DNA from: a virus
Virus record (IMG/VR): IMGVR_UViG_3300008218_000066
Span: 1 to 22,027 of that record
DNA: 22,027 bases
Direction: 5' to 3' (one strand)
The translations under genes and the position numbers were made by a program. Below are positions 15,516 through 22,027 of the stretch, piece by piece. How positions within the stretch are numbered: the first letter of the stretch is position 1; each line of letters begins with the position of its first letter. Under the pieces are notes generated by a model, which had not been told where the DNA came from, made no database searches, and worked only from the letters and a program-made list of their open reading frames with translations.

Positions 15516-16091
15516 TTAAGCTAAATCAGTACCAACGAGCATAGACTTACCACGACCAATTCGATAAAAATCTCCAGGTTCGCCTCCATAAAGATTCCTG
15601 GGCGAAAAGCCCGAAACATTTGTACCTTTTTCTAGTATTTCACTACCAGTAAACATCTTTCCTAGATCACTTCCTAAATATGCAAGAGTACCTACAGCTT
15701 TTCCTGTACCAGCCACATCTTTCCAAAATTCAGCCTTATGTGCTTCTTCAAATTGTCTATTAACGTCTCTTATATCTATATCCTGAGTTACATTAAACCT
15801 ACCCATATCAGTACTTAAAGCATAATCCCCTGGATCATAACCTGAAAACAAATTATGAAGCCACGTTCCTCCTTCACGTCCAGCTAGATAGCCTTTATAT
15901 GGATTTCCTGTATAAAGACCCCATAAAAGCCCAAAACCTGAACCAACAGCAGAAGATAAAGTCTTCCCTTCAGATTCTCTCCTAGCAGCTTCCTCAGCTA
16001 CAACTAACTCTTCATCATATTTTCTTGCTTCAAAGGCTTTTTCTTTACCCTTTGCTGCTATTAATCTTGACCTACCTGCGCCGTATGCCAT
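15516..16091 (-). CDS. Gly-rich probable virion protein of unknown function (191 aa)
   Basis: AGGAGA lies about 6 nt before the ATG, a good ribosome binding site. The first 45 residues are a basic then acidic helix (SRLIAAKGKEKAFEARKYDE). Residues 46-90 are Gly- and aromatic-rich with weak hydrophobicity (AVGSGFGLLWGLYTGNPYKG), which could be a membrane-inserting or glycine-zipper-like segment. Another Gly/Ala-rich hydrophobic stretch lies near 127-147 (GTGKAVGTLAYLGSDLGKMF). No family is recognised. It follows the fibre gene by 17 nt and precedes the repeat protein by 31 nt. I infer a structural or ejection protein from its place and membrane-prone segments. Confidence 0.7.
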   Translation of the reverse strand: MAYGAGRSRLIAAKGKEKAFEARKYDEELVVAEEAARRESEGKTLSSAVGSGFGLLWGLYTGNPYKGYLAGREGGTWLHNLFSGYDPGDYALSTDMGRFNVTQDIDIRDVNRQFEEAHKAEFWKDVAGTGKAVGTLAYLGSDLGKMFTGSEILEKGTNVSGFSPRNLYGGEPGDFYRIGRGKSMLVGTDLA

Positions 16092-16108
16092 AATTCTCTC
16101 CTATTATA

Positions 16109-16873
16109 TTATGAAGCGGCATGTCCATTACCACCACTTCCTTCCGCAGCAGCTGAACCTGCAGCTCTACTAGATTTTACATCTGTAATCATATAACCAC
16201 CAAAAATAGATTCAGCACCAGCAGTGCTGCTAGTATTTTGTATTATATCAGCTATAGCATCACCACCAGTTTGATAATATGTAACTTTTACTGTATCACC
16301 TACGCTAAAGTTTACGATAGCATTTGCATTTCTACTTACATAAGCAGAATCAGCAGTAAATTCTTTATCATCTAATCTACAAATAGCAAAATAGTTTCCA
16401 TCACCATCTTTCATTTGTATCTGCCCAGCTGTCATTCCTGAATCAAAATTACTCATTGTTACATTGTAATATAAATAATAAATACCACTAGCAGATATAG
16501 TATAAAGATAAGTACTAGTAGTATAGCCTGATATTGTATCTATAGATACTGTATTAAATTGTAAATCTACTTCACTACCTACTGCCATATTACTTTGAGT
16601 ACTACCAACATATACTTGAAATATAGGAAGTATATCTACTTCTTTATCAGTAGTTATAGTCCTAGTTCTAGCAATATCAGCTCTATCTAATACCTTCTTA
16701 TAGAGAGCATTATTATATTTCGTATATTCTACCAAGCCCTCTGTAGTTGCCCTTACTACTGGAACACCAGTTCTAAGTTCATTGACAGAAGGAACTCCTT
16801 CAGATATCTGAAGTCTTTCTTGCTTCGTATGCTGTATTTTTCTGGCAATTCTTTCTTCTCTTGACATTGCCAT
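16109..16873 (-). CDS. Fibre/receptor-binding-type protein with C1q-like jelly roll (254 aa)
   Basis: The N-terminal ~65 residues form a charged helix then SVNELRTGVPVVRATTEGLV and YTKYNNALYKKVLD, the short anchoring segment seen in tail or head fibre proteins of many aquatic phages. Residues about 85-232 look like a C1q/TNF-type beta sandwich. They contain FNTVSIDTISGYTTSTYLYT, SASGIYYLYYNV (the typical G-x-Y-x-x-x-x-x-V strand) and a closing FGGYMI strand. Such domains trimerise and bind receptors. The tail is Ala/Gly/Ser-rich. The ATG lies 2 nt after the stop of the 992-aa gene, with a second in-frame ATG two codons on and a modest GAG upstream. The fold is inferred from strand patterns. 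Which virion part it sits on cannot be told from sequence. Confidence 0.75.
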   Translation of the reverse strand: MAMSREERIARKIQHTKQERLQISEGVPSVNELRTGVPVVRATTEGLVEYTKYNNALYKKVLDRADIARTRTITTDKEVDILPIFQVYVGSTQSNMAVGSEVDLQFNTVSIDTISGYTTSTYLYTISASGIYYLYYNVTMSNFDSGMTAGQIQMKDGDGNYFAICRLDDKEFTADSAYVSRNANAIVNFSVGDTVKVTYYQTGGDAIADIIQNTSSTAGAESIFGGYMITDVKSSRAAGSAAAEGSGGNGHAAS

Positions 16874-16875
16874 AA

Positions 16876-19854
16876 TTATCTCATTCCCTTTAATCTATAA
16901 ACTATTGATATATCATTGATTTCAAAATCTGCTGCAATAGCATTAGAAGCGTCACCACTTATTTTTAATCTAAAACTATTAATATTAGTAATAGCAGCTC
17001 CAGGTTTTAATTCAGCTTTAAGCCAATCAGTAGTCCCAGCATCATAGGCTATACATTTAGCAGCAGCTCCAGTACCAGTGCTTGATCCATCAGTGCCACT
17101 TGTAATTGGAAAAAAATTCAAAGCAGGGGCAAGTCCATCCTTACCATATTGTACCTGTACATGAGTAGCATTTCCCCTAAATGTTAAATAAACTTTATAC
17201 ACATTTTTTAACTGCCCTGGTTGTCCAAAATCTATATCTTTAGTGGTTATATTAATTTTTGAACTAACATCTGCAGCATCATCCCATATAAATGAGTTAC
17301 CTGTATCAGATGTATCTGTCCACATTAAATCATTATTCCAATCAGTAACAAAATTTGTTTTAGCCTGATCAGCAATAGTAGCTGCAGCTCCTTGAACCCA
17401 AGACCGTGTAACCATATCATATAAAAAAGTAGAGCCGTCACCATCAGTAAAATTATCATCTACAACAAGTAACTGTCTTTTCTTTGGTATATATCCAATC
17501 ATAGGGGCATTAGCTGCAAAAGTTGTCCAATCAGATAGTTTTATTATCTGCCTACCGTCTTTCTCAAGTAAATTATCAACTTTCTGCCCATCATAGAAAT
17601 AACAACCAAGACTATTAACCCATGCTACACCATAATCTGTTTTACATACAGCTGATGGATGTGTAACACCCTTATGCATAAAAACATCTTCTAAGAATTC
17701 TAACTCTTGAGATATATTAATTAAACTCATCTTATTCTTTTTAAACTCAAGCAATCTATCTGCATACTCTTCAAGTTTAACTATAGAATCACCATCACTT
17801 TTAGAGGTTTCAATTCGCCTCTCTAATACAAAAGAATCAAATTTTCCGACAACAGACTTTAATATTGCATCTCCATGAGTTCTGTACCCTTCAGCACCCT
17901 TACCTTTCCAATCCTTCATTCTTACATTTCCAACATAAGCAATATTATTTGCAACCACTGCAGTCTTAAATCCAGCTGCTGTTCCATCAAAACCAACAGT
18001 AGTGAGAGAAGAATCATATCCAGTTTCACTCTCATAAGTCTCTACTTCTCTGGGAAATTCAAGATATTCTCCATCAGCATGAGCACAATCAGTCAATTCA
18101 TCACCATCTGCCCACATTTCCCAATCACCCCTGCCAAACCATTTATTTCCTTTAGTCATATCTATCTCTGCTTGTAAATACCATGTAGATGTATTTTCTC
18201 TACGCATATATATCTTAAATCCAGAAACCCTGGAATTAATCACTGCAAGTCCAGTAGTATGTCCATCACCAGCAAACACATGAGCATCAATCCTAATCTT
18301 TTTATATCCTGTTGAAGTAGCAATAATCTCATTATTACTACCACTGTCATGGGGTTGTAATGTTGTACTTGAAACATCTAAAGCAGATTCTTGCTTACTG
18401 TCATCATAAAGAGTAGATACTGCTACCTGCCAGCCAGTATTAACAGGATCAAACCATGCGCTCTTTGATAAGTTAGTCATATAAACATAATCATTAACTC
18501 TTGCAGCAACAGTTTCCTCAAAATCCATTGTATTAGGATCAGGATCAGTCCCATATTCAGGAACATCTGCTACTGTAAATATTTGATCATTCTCTCCAGA
18601 GCCAAGAGAATCAGTTATATTAATCTTATCTCCTATACTGCAAAATCTGCTAAAACCAGGAGTTGTATGAGAAACTGCAGTTACATTAGGTGTAGAAGCT
18701 GAAAAAGTAACAAAAGTTTGTATAACGTTAGTCTCATCTTGTATTATACCACTTCCTGATACATTTTGATAATCACCCGTAGGATCCAAATCAATAGATA
18801 TAGGACTGCTAATATCAGGTGTAGCACCTGCTATAGCCCCCATAAACGACTTTATAGGCAATGCCTTGGGAGCCATATCATCCTTAAACCATGTACTAAT
18901 CTTTTTACCTTGAGAATAACCATCCTCATCATATCCAGTAGTACCATCACCAAAGAAATGCCTGTCTACATATCCATACCATACAGGTTCATTAGCATTA
19001 CCAAAATCTGCATCTGCTATCCTTAATGCTCCATCAGCATAATAAAAAACATCTTTTCGTATACCAGAAGTATTATCAGTCATACCAGTTATAGGGCTTA
19101 ACCATATATCTGCACCTGACCAATCATTACTTAGACTATAAATATCTACAGTTCCAGCAGTATCAGGTTCAGAAAATGCAAGATAATCATCACCAGTTTC
19201 AGGAGCATCAAATACCTTAAGTGAAACATTATCAATATTGAGTGCAGCAGAGCCTGATCCTGCACATCTTATAGTAAAAGGCTGATCTGTATCAGTAGCG
19301 TGTGATGTAAAAGTAGTAGTATGAGTTCCATTAGTTGCTGTTAAATTAGTTGCTGCTGATGCAAAATTACTTCCACCACCTTGAATACGAAATTGACTAA
19401 TATTACCACTATCAGTTACACCAGAAACTGTATATGTAAATGCATATCCAGTATTAGCAATCCCTTTATAAACACGATTAGCAGCAGTTTGAGTCATTAA
19501 ACCATTTCCAGCTGAATGTACATATGAGGCATCAGTAGCATCACCAGAAATGTCATTTGTAAAATCCCAATTACCATCAAAAGAACCTCTATTATTTAAA
19601 TGCTCTAGCCCCCCCATTCCAGCTGCAAGTCTATCACTACTAAATTGAAATAATCCATAACCAGGATTAATTTGATTCCCTCGAGCATCTATAGTGCCAT
19701 GTGAAGCTCCACCTCCCATGAATCTAATTTTACCAAGCTCATCTACCATTACATCTGTAGCCCCTGAAAGTTCATTTACAGGAAGATCACGAGGGTCTGC
19801 ATTAGTATTTAAACCACCATGAAACTGCTCAATTTTTAACAGCTGCTTAGGCAT
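16876..19854 (-). CDS. Tail-nozzle/stabilisation-like structural protein with inserted carbohydrate-binding-like domain (992 aa)
   Basis: The N-terminus (IEQFHGGLNTNADPRDLP, then NELSGATDVMVDELGKIRFM) is the typical opening of a family of podovirus tail proteins I associate with nozzle or tubular protein B-like beta-propellers. The second half keeps their blade patterns: LLEFKKNKMSLINIS, GVAWVNSLGCYFYDGQKVDN, IGYIPKKRQLLVVDD and FLYDMVTRSW. Residues about 82-215 appear to be an extra beta-sandwich resembling CBM4/9 modules, ending with ALNIDNVSLKV, placed between GYGLFQFSSDRLAAGMGG and ETGDDYLAF. The C-terminus is another beta-rich domain (ending FEINDISIVYRLKGMR). GAGGT sits 6-7 nt before the ATG. 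It is probably a tail-tip component that may touch cell-surface glycans. The family call is by eye. Confidence 0.8.
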   Translation of the reverse strand: MPKQLLKIEQFHGGLNTNADPRDLPVNELSGATDVMVDELGKIRFMGGGASHGTIDARGNQINPGYGLFQFSSDRLAAGMGGLEHLNNRGSFDGNWDFTNDISGDATDASYVHSAGNGLMTQTAANRVYKGIANTGYAFTYTVSGVTDSGNISQFRIQGGGSNFASAATNLTATNGTHTTTFTSHATDTDQPFTIRCAGSGSAALNIDNVSLKVFDAPETGDDYLAFSEPDTAGTVDIYSLSNDWSGADIWLSPITGMTDNTSGIRKDVFYYADGALRIADADFGNANEPVWYGYVDRHFFGDGTTGYDEDGYSQGKKISTWFKDDMAPKALPIKSFMGAIAGATPDISSPISIDLDPTGDYQNVSGSGIIQDETNVIQTFVTFSASTPNVTAVSHTTPGFSRFCSIGDKINITDSLGSGENDQIFTVADVPEYGTDPDPNTMDFEETVAARVNDYVYMTNLSKSAWFDPVNTGWQVAVSTLYDDSKQESALDVSSTTLQPHDSGSNNEIIATSTGYKKIRIDAHVFAGDGHTTGLAVINSRVSGFKIYMRRENTSTWYLQAEIDMTKGNKWFGRGDWEMWADGDELTDCAHADGEYLEFPREVETYESETGYDSSLTTVGFDGTAAGFKTAVVANNIAYVGNVRMKDWKGKGAEGYRTHGDAILKSVVGKFDSFVLERRIETSKSDGDSIVKLEEYADRLLEFKKNKMSLINISQELEFLEDVFMHKGVTHPSAVCKTDYGVAWVNSLGCYFYDGQKVDNLLEKDGRQIIKLSDWTTFAANAPMIGYIPKKRQLLVVDDNFTDGDGSTFLYDMVTRSWVQGAAATIADQAKTNFVTDWNNDLMWTDTSDTGNSFIWDDAADVSSKINITTKDIDFGQPGQLKNVYKVYLTFRGNATHVQVQYGKDGLAPALNFFPITSGTDGSSTGTGAAAKCIAYDAGTTDWLKAELKPGAAITNINSFRLKISGDASNAIAADFEINDISIVYRLKGMR

Positions 19855-19904
19855 AAACTACCTCAATCCAATCCCAGCTAACAGTTGTTACCCAGTAATC
19901 AGGA

Positions 19905-20384
19905 CTAAATTGATATTGACCTACGGATCCAACCATAATAATATTTCATTAAACTGTTTTTCTTCAAGACTATCTTTGAATAATGCAATACCCTAAAAGC
20001 TAAAAGCCTGTCCTTCTCAAGAGTTCTGGCTGCTTTTAAGGTTTTAGGGCCAATCCTCCCATCTACAACAAGACCATTGCTTTTAGACTTACTATTGCAT
20101 GCTTCCTGTAGAATTCTAACTGCCCTACGCTGACCAAAGTTAACTACCATATCAAAATACATATCCTGCAATTGAAGTGAAAGTTCAGAAGCTCTAGATG
20201 GTTTCCAATACTTTTCCAGATATATAAGAACAGCATCATCCTCTGTTAGATTCTCAATATCAATGTCTGGATGTGATCGTTTTGATATTCCAAACTTAGT
20301 AAGACCACCTGGATCATCTGGATCACGGGTGATCTTGTCACCACCTTCTCGTCTTAATACATGCTTTATAATCTCAGAATTCAT
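19905..20384 (-). CDS. GH108-type endolysin (N-acetylmuramidase-like, 159 aa)
   Basis: It degrades peptidoglycan at lysis. The N-terminal part reads VLRREGG...DPDDPGGLTKFGIS, the hallmark of glycoside hydrolase family 108 (ZliS type), in which the Glu of REGG is the catalytic acid. Downstream LTEDDAVLIYLEKYWKPSRA matches the conserved Y..YW helix. The C-terminal half, VDGRIGPKTLKAARTLEKDR through YGWIRRSISI, matches the family's small peptidoglycan-binding domain. Length is close to the family's usual size. I chose the ATG at 20384. An in-frame TTG directly after the upstream stop would add five residues (MIAII), and neither start has a good ribosome binding site. There is no signal peptide, so export would depend on a holin encoded just upstream. 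Confidence 0.9.
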   Translation of the reverse strand: MNSEIIKHVLRREGGDKITRDPDDPGGLTKFGISKRSHPDIDIENLTEDDAVLIYLEKYWKPSRASELSLQLQDMYFDMVVNFGQRRAVRILQEACNSKSKSNGLVVDGRIGPKTLKAARTLEKDRLLAFRVLHYSKIVLKKNSLMKYYYGWIRRSISI

Positions 20385-20399
20385 GATAATAGCAATCAA

Positions 20400-20633
20400 T
20401 TAGAATTTCCAGACAAGTTTAACTGCTGCCATAAGAACGTCCATACACTCTTTTGCAATAGCTTGCTGTTCATCTTTAGTAATCTTACCATCCTTAGCTG
20501 CTTCATGATACTTGGCAGCTGCTTCTTTCATCTCCTTAAGGATAATACGGTACTTGGTAGCTACCATAGTAGCCATTGCACCTAAGATAATCGCCATCAG
20601 ATAAGCGGCGTTTTCTAAACTTAACCATTCCAT
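20400..20633 (-). CDS. Small membrane protein, holin-like (77 aa)
   Basis: One membrane span is seen at about residues 9-27 (AAYLMAIILGAMATMVATKY). It is followed by an amphipathic helix and DGKITKDEQQAIAKECMDVL, a polar loop and helix pattern common in small phage proteins next to endolysins. AAGGAG lies 7 nt before the ATG. The gene lies immediately upstream of the endolysin with no spacing, the usual place for a holin. Its size and single N-terminal span fit a class III or similar holin. There is no test of pore formation in sequence, and three other small membrane genes precede it. Confidence 0.75.
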   Translation of the reverse strand: MEWLSLENAAYLMAIILGAMATMVATKYRIILKEMKEAAAKYHEAAKDGKITKDEQQAIAKECMDVLMAAVKLVWKF

Positions 20634-20642
20634 AATAACTCC

Positions 20643-20939
20643 TTATTTTTTCTTTTTTCTACTGAAAGGATTCAAATTAAAGCCCAGTTCTTTCTGATAC
20701 CATTTAACCTGTTCTTCCATTGCTTCAAACCTTTGTTCAGATTCCCTTTCATGCTTCTGTACAAGTTCCTCTATCTGAGCCCTATCTTCTAATCTATCTT
20801 GTTCAATCTTATCTAATCTGTTTTCAAACTCAGCATACAAATATCCACCTACTGCAATAACAGGAATAGCAGATATAAAGAAACTTAATATTTGCTTACT
20901 TGTAACAGGTAGCTGAAGATGATCATCGTTCTTCTTCAC
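20643..20939 (-). CDS. Small membrane protein with coiled coil, possible spanin or holin accessory (98 aa)
   Basis: The start is a GTG that shares one base with the TAG of the upstream gene (TAGTG). A GAG lies about 9 nt before it. A short polar N-terminus is followed by one membrane span (ILSFFISAIPVIAVGGYLYA, about 17-36). After it comes a highly charged helix (residues 38-82) that should coil, then the basic tail NPFSRKKKK. An N-terminal anchor plus a long coiled coil beside an endolysin resembles the inner-membrane spanin layout of Gram-negative phages. No outer-membrane lipoprotein partner was found in another frame, so a spanin role is only possible. It may instead form a membrane complex with the neighbouring small proteins. 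Confidence 0.65.
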   Translation of the reverse strand: MKKNDDHLQLPVTSKQILSFFISAIPVIAVGGYLYAEFENRLDKIEQDRLEDRAQIEELVQKHERESEQRFEAMEEQVKWYQKELGFNLNPFSRKKKK

Positions 20940-21175
20940 TATAACAATCTCATTACTACTGATACAATTATAGGAATTACAAACACACAGATAGAACCAA
21001 TTGTACCTATCTTAGTTAGATTGGTCTTATTATCCTGTACCTGGCCGTTAATCTTATCAATATTCTTTTCTACTCGCTGCAATGTTTTAAATATACTTAT
21101 CTGTCTCTCTTCAAGCTTAACAAGCCTTGCAGTATTCTCTGCTCTGTATTCTGACACTGTTAATTTACTTGCCAT
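20939..21175 (-). CDS. XhlA-like tail-anchored membrane protein (78 aa)
   Basis: The N-terminal two thirds form a charged helix likely to coil (ARLVKLEERQISIFKTLQRV, then EKNIDKINGQVQDNKTNL). The C-terminus is a single membrane span (about 56-76, GTIGSICVFVIPIIVSVVMR). This cytoplasmic coil plus C-terminal anchor is the layout of hemolysin XhlA-type proteins that work with holins in Bacillus phage PBSX lysis. The ATG shares its A with the upstream TAA (TAATG), and the stop overlaps the next start by one base, so the three membrane genes are very probably translated as a coupled set. The family call is based on topology and length. Confidence 0.7.
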   Translation of the reverse strand: MASKLTVSEYRAENTARLVKLEERQISIFKTLQRVEKNIDKINGQVQDNKTNLTKIGTIGSICVFVIPIIVSVVMRLL

Positions 21176-21492
21176 TAACGGTGATTTATCCTTGCAATAT
21201 TACCCTTGATCTCCATTAGAATATCACTGAGATCATTCAATTCTTTGACAATATCTTCTCTATGTCTTTGACTTGCAGAATCAGATACATTCATTCTATC
21301 CACTAACTTTATCACTATACTCATAGTATTACTCATTTCTGTAGCTAGTTTTGTTATATCTCTCATGATCTGTTCTAAATATTCAGTCTGTTCTCTCTGA
21401 CTTTTAATAAGATTCATAATCATAAATGCAAACAGGACTGCGATCACACCAGCAGCCCCTATTTGCATATACATTTCCGCTATTTCATTCAT
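21175..21492 (-). CDS. BhlA/UviB-like membrane protein (105 aa)
   Basis: A single membrane span near the N-terminus (about 10-29, QIGAAGVIAVLFAFMIMNLI) is followed by KSQREQTEYLEQIMRDIT and a long helix likely to coil to the C-terminus. This N-out anchor and charged helix resembles the BhlA/UviB holin family, although at 105 residues it is somewhat longer than usual. Its stop overlaps the next gene's start by one base. With the neighbouring XhlA-like protein it could form a holin pair. The ribosome binding site is weak (GAAG). Function is inferred from topology and cassette position. Confidence 0.7.
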   Translation of the reverse strand: MNEIAEMYMQIGAAGVIAVLFAFMIMNLIKSQREQTEYLEQIMRDITKLATEMSNTMSIVIKLVDRMNVSDSASQRHREDIVKELNDLSDILMEIKGNIARINHR

Positions 21493-21503
21493 TTTACTTC
21501 ATA

Positions 21504-21791
21504 TTATGCAGCAACCTCATCAGCAATAATAGTTTCTTCTGCTGGTTCTAATGCTTTTTGCAATTCAGCTTTACCAACTTCCAATTTCCTGAGAAAGGTT
21601 TTTTCATTTTCTATAAACTGTTCCTTAAGAAACATATTAGTTTGTAACTTTTTTTGAATATCATTTACATGATCCTGGAATTTAAGAACCTTTGCAGCTA
21701 TTACCCTTTGATCGTCACTCATATCCTCGATAATATATTCTTTATCACCAAAGGTAAATGTCGGCTTTTTCTCTTTTTGTTTTTCAGCCAT
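21504..21791 (-). CDS. DUF6447-like small protein (95 aa)
   Basis: The protein starts with a Lys-rich segment, then TFTFGDKEYIIEDMSDDQRV, a beta hairpin followed by the start of a helix, and a long helix to the end, with an acidic tail. The pattern I/F-x-G-x-x-Y-x-I-E/D-D-M/L-S-D followed by a long helix (FQDHVNDIQKKL) fits the small phage and cyanobacterial family DUF6447, whose role is unknown to me. AAAGGGG lies about 5 nt before the ATG, partly within a small hairpin. No membrane span is present, unlike the four genes after it, so it may be structural or regulatory rather than lytic. Confidence 0.75.
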   Translation of the reverse strand: MAEKQKEKKPTFTFGDKEYIIEDMSDDQRVIAAKVLKFQDHVNDIQKKLQTNMFLKEQFIENEKTFLRKLEVGKAELQKALEPAEETIIADEVAA

Positions 21792-21794
21792 TAT

Positions 21795-21810
21795 TAACCC
21801 CTTTCGGTTA
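21795..21810 (-). promoter_or_regulatory. Small hairpin overlapping the ribosome binding site of the DUF6447-like gene
   Basis: On the minus strand TAACC, a GAAAGG loop and GGTTA form a 5-bp stem whose loop and 3' arm contain the AAAGGGG ribosome binding site, 4 nt before the ATG. It could modulate initiation but is short and may be chance. A second ATAACC copy lies just upstream. Confidence 0.25.
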
Positions 21811-21822
21811 TTTGGTTATGTG

Positions 21823-22027
21823 TTATAATTTCTTGAAATCTGCAATAGCGGCTTTTAAGCCATCACTCTGAGCTTTGGCTCTCGCCTGTTCAGCATCGTG
21901 ACGTTCTTTCTCACGTTCTAAATCTGAAAGTGAGTATTCTTGCTTGCTATCATCCTGAGCTTCACCAGATTCAGCATCCCATCGTTTCTGACTCATAGCA
22001 ACGTATTCACGTTCCTCTTTGGCTTGA
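21823..22027 (-). CDS. C-terminal part of a charged helical protein (partial)
   Basis: The frame is open from the right edge to TAA at 21823-21825, giving the last 67 residues of a gene that starts outside the window. The piece is hydrophilic and probably helical, rich in Glu, Lys, Ala and Gln (DLEREKERHDAEQARAKAQS), and ends IADFKKL. No domain is recognisable. A coiled-coil structural, scaffold-like or assembly protein would fit the composition and the late position, but this is a guess. It is separated by 31 nt from the DUF6447-like gene and is co-directional with the whole late block. Confidence 0.75.
   Translation of the reverse strand, partial: QAKEEREYVAMSQKRWDAESGEAQDDSKQEYSLSDLEREKERHDAEQARAKAQSDGLKAAIADFKKL

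Noticed and set aside
15031-15544. Plus-strand open frames opposite the repeat protein
   Set aside because: They mirror the repetitive minus-strand gene and lack ribosome binding sites. The same holds for plus-strand frames at 11611-11853, 17875-18177, 18766-19026 and 20919-21209.
19855-19910. Stop read-through extending the endolysin past TAG
   Set aside because: The protein already ends at the usual family terminus (GWIRR...), and a TGA follows two codons later.
1-22027. Alternative genetic code (stop reassignment), as in some crAss-like phages
   Set aside because: All genes are full length under the standard code. TAG is used as a real stop twice (20939, 19905) and TAA elsewhere. TGA is not used as a stop here, but no gene needs it as a sense codon.
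1-22027. tRNA genes, CRISPR arrays, insertion sequences, attachment sites
   Set aside because: No cloverleaf, regularly spaced repeats, transposase or integrase was seen; the only tandem repeats are coding.

Overview
The window looks like the late (virion and lysis) half of an AT-rich, tightly packed tailed-phage genome, most likely podovirus-like. The reasons are a long co-directional block of minus-strand genes with almost no spacing, a lysis cassette with a GH108-type endolysin, a tail-nozzle-like protein, a C1q-like fibre protein, a set of probable inner-virion proteins, and two very large late proteins. The GH108 endolysin suggests a Gram-negative host. The overall style resembles uncultured aquatic phages, but that is an impression. 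The standard genetic code fits: stops are TAA, with TAG twice. No tRNA, rRNA, CRISPR array, transposon or integrase was seen.

Layout in the direction of transcription (right to left, minus strand). The end of an unknown charged protein (21823-22027) is followed by a DUF6447-like small protein, then four small single-span membrane proteins, several joined by 1-nt stop/start overlaps, and the GH108 endolysin (19905-20384). Together these form a probable lysis module. Next come a 992-aa tail-nozzle or stabilisation-like protein with an apparent inserted carbohydrate-binding-like domain, and a 254-aa fibre protein with a C1q-like jelly roll. Five smaller proteins follow: a 191-aa Gly-rich protein, a 372-aa protein built on 11-residue repeats, a 55-aa CxxC protein, a 520-aa helical protein and a 191-aa protein. 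Last are a 2939-aa giant (3282-12101) and a 944-aa LPD38-like helical protein (343-3177).

At the left edge two short plus-strand genes (1-113 partial; 117-305) converge on the late block. A G/C-rich hairpin between them is a plausible shared terminator.

Main discovery candidate: the giant protein carries, in the right order, motifs expected of a two-barrel (double-psi beta-barrel) RNA polymerase of the QDE-1/YonO/crAss-phage virion RNAP type. It has a KP...YDKSA...FRSGNK segment at residues 1709-1757, then an RxP motif at 2109-2111, then an Asp-rich DADHDFDK loop at 2157-2164. The loop aligns position by position with the catalytic NADFDGD loop of cellular RNAP beta-prime. Together with its late position among virion genes, this suggests a polymerase packaged in the virion and injected to transcribe early genes, with the 944-aa and smaller proteins as ejection partners. 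This is a motif-level inference that needs profile searches and a structure prediction.
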